A stretch of 21,645 bases of DNA. Source: a virus. A program made the position numbers and the translations under genes. Each line of letters begins with the position of its first letter. Position 1 is the first letter of the stretch. Positions 21,155-21,645 of this stretch are shown here, in pieces. The notes beneath the pieces are model-generated. The model was not told the origin of the DNA and ran no database searches. It worked only from the letters and a program-made list of their open reading frames with translations. The stretch lies in IMG/VR virus record IMGVR_UViG_3300020281_000135, positions 1 through 21,645 of that record. One strand, written 5' to 3'.

Positions 21155-21400
21155 TTAGCCCAGTACGGCTATACCTCTAGGGCTGTTAACCTCTTTGATG
21201 ATATAGCCTTTGCGTACCAAGCATTGAATTATACGGTGGGCATTACTGTATGCCGCCATCTTTTTGATGGCCTGCCTGTCACCAATCCTACCGTTACAGA
21301 TTTCTCTGACGGTGGGGTAAACACCATTCTCTTTTTGAAACGCAACAATGAACGCAAGGACTTGTTGCTGCCTTGGCGTTAGTCCAATCTTATTCTCCAT
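21155..21400 (-). CDS. LexA-type winged-helix DNA-binding protein without protease domain
   Basis: The 81-residue product is only a LexA-like DNA-binding domain. It reads G-L-T-P-R-Q-Q-Q-V-L-A-F-I (6-18), N-G-V-Y-P-T-V-R-E-I (25-34), L-V-R-K-G-Y-I (61-67) and R-G-I-A-V (75-79). These are the conserved helix-turn-helix and wing residues of LexA. The S24 peptidase/dimerisation half is absent, so it would not be cleaved in the SOS response and must dimerise in another way or bind alone. The segment 35-57 is longer and more basic than usual. A role as repressor of phage or host promoters is inferred. Its ATG overlaps the end of the upstream - strand gene by 11 bases, and its TAA abuts the endolysin TGA. 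Confidence 0.8.
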   Translation of the reverse strand: MENKIGLTPRQQQVLAFIVAFQKENGVYPTVREICNGRIGDRQAIKKMAAYSNAHRIIQCLVRKGYIIKEVNSPRGIAVLG

Positions 21401-21645
21401 CCTGGTTCTCCCTTAACATGATACTTAAACTCTTGTTCCAGGACAGCCTCTTGCTCTCTAACTCTTTGACTACGTCCTGGTCATCTAAACTTTCCAAAAC
21501 ATCCTGGTTCAAATCTTTCAGGTCTTTCATCTTGGTACGTTTAACATCAGGCGGTAGGTCTGGATGCGTTGACTGATACATGGCAAGCTGAAGGTCAGCG
21601 TATTTCTCCACCCATTCATTCTGCGTCTTGAACCATTCAACTCTT
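21390..21645 (-). CDS. Unrecognised gene, 5' part beyond window
   Basis: On the - strand an open frame runs from the window edge to a stop at 21390-21392, overlapping the LexA-like start. A GTG at 21611 would give 73 residues, but the frame continues upstream without a stop to base 21644 (R-V-E-W-F-K-T-Q-N-E-W), so the gene is probably longer. The visible product is helical and highly charged, with Q-S-T-H-P-D-L-P-P-D-V-K-R-T-K-M and repeated K-D-L-x-D-L. No family was recognised. It is likely the upstream member of a - strand operon with the LexA-like gene, in the early or regulatory half of the genome. Confidence 0.6.
   Translation of the reverse strand, partial: RVEWFKTQNEWVEKYADLQLAMYQSTHPDLPPDVKRTKMKDLKDLNQDVLESLDDQDVVKELESKRLSWNKSLSIMLRENQDGE

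Noticed and set aside
21155-21175. AGCC...GGCT inverted repeat as a bidirectional terminator
   Set aside because: The stem is only 4 bp with no T-run on either side.
1-21645. CRISPR arrays, insertion sequences or integrase/attachment sites
   Set aside because: No regularly spaced direct repeats, transposase-like or integrase-like products, or tRNA fragments were seen.

Overview
This window is the late half of a tailed phage with T7-like (podovirus) architecture, read almost entirely on the + strand. From left to right it encodes the 3' part of the portal gene, a Bbp19-like small protein, scaffold, major capsid protein, a small capsid-associated protein, the two tail tubular proteins, four internal virion (ejection) proteins, a tail-fibre locus, a lysis locus with several small membrane proteins, and an M15-family endolysin. 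The genes are packed with 1-20 base overlaps. The only gaps above 50 bases are before the capsid gene (172), after the capsid-associated gene (52) and before the tail fibre (57).

The two gene-boundary gaps at 2250-2421 and 14632-14688 each hold a sigma70-like promoter with exact 17-base spacing. The first also starts a leader that can fold into an 8-bp stem closing three hairpins ahead of the capsid gene. The gap at 3577-3628 holds a GC-rich hairpin with a GAAA loop, placed like the T7 terminator downstream of the capsid gene. At the right edge the strand switches. A stand-alone LexA-type DNA-binding protein and an unrecognised partial gene lie on the - strand and abut the endolysin stop with no space.

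No host gene is present, so the host is inferred. A 3TM holin of the gene-transfer-agent type, and near-total absence of GANTC (the CcrM methylation site), point to an alphaproteobacterial host, probably marine. GATC is absent from all 21,645 bases in a by-eye scan done two independent ways. GANTC occurs once, at 17116. CCGG and CGCG were also not found. These depletions are the strongest unexplained signal in the window.

The main protein-level surprise is in the third ejection protein (8738-11341). Its middle carries a GRKT...VDMH arrangement resembling the catalytic core of HhH-GPD DNA glycosylases (endonuclease III type), where a T7-like ejection machine would be expected to have a peptidoglycan lytic domain. 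Other points of note are a 41-residue AT-hook protein too short for usual gene calling, a possible nested gene with an ideal ribosome binding site at 11100, and the almost complete lack of cysteine in the ejection proteins.
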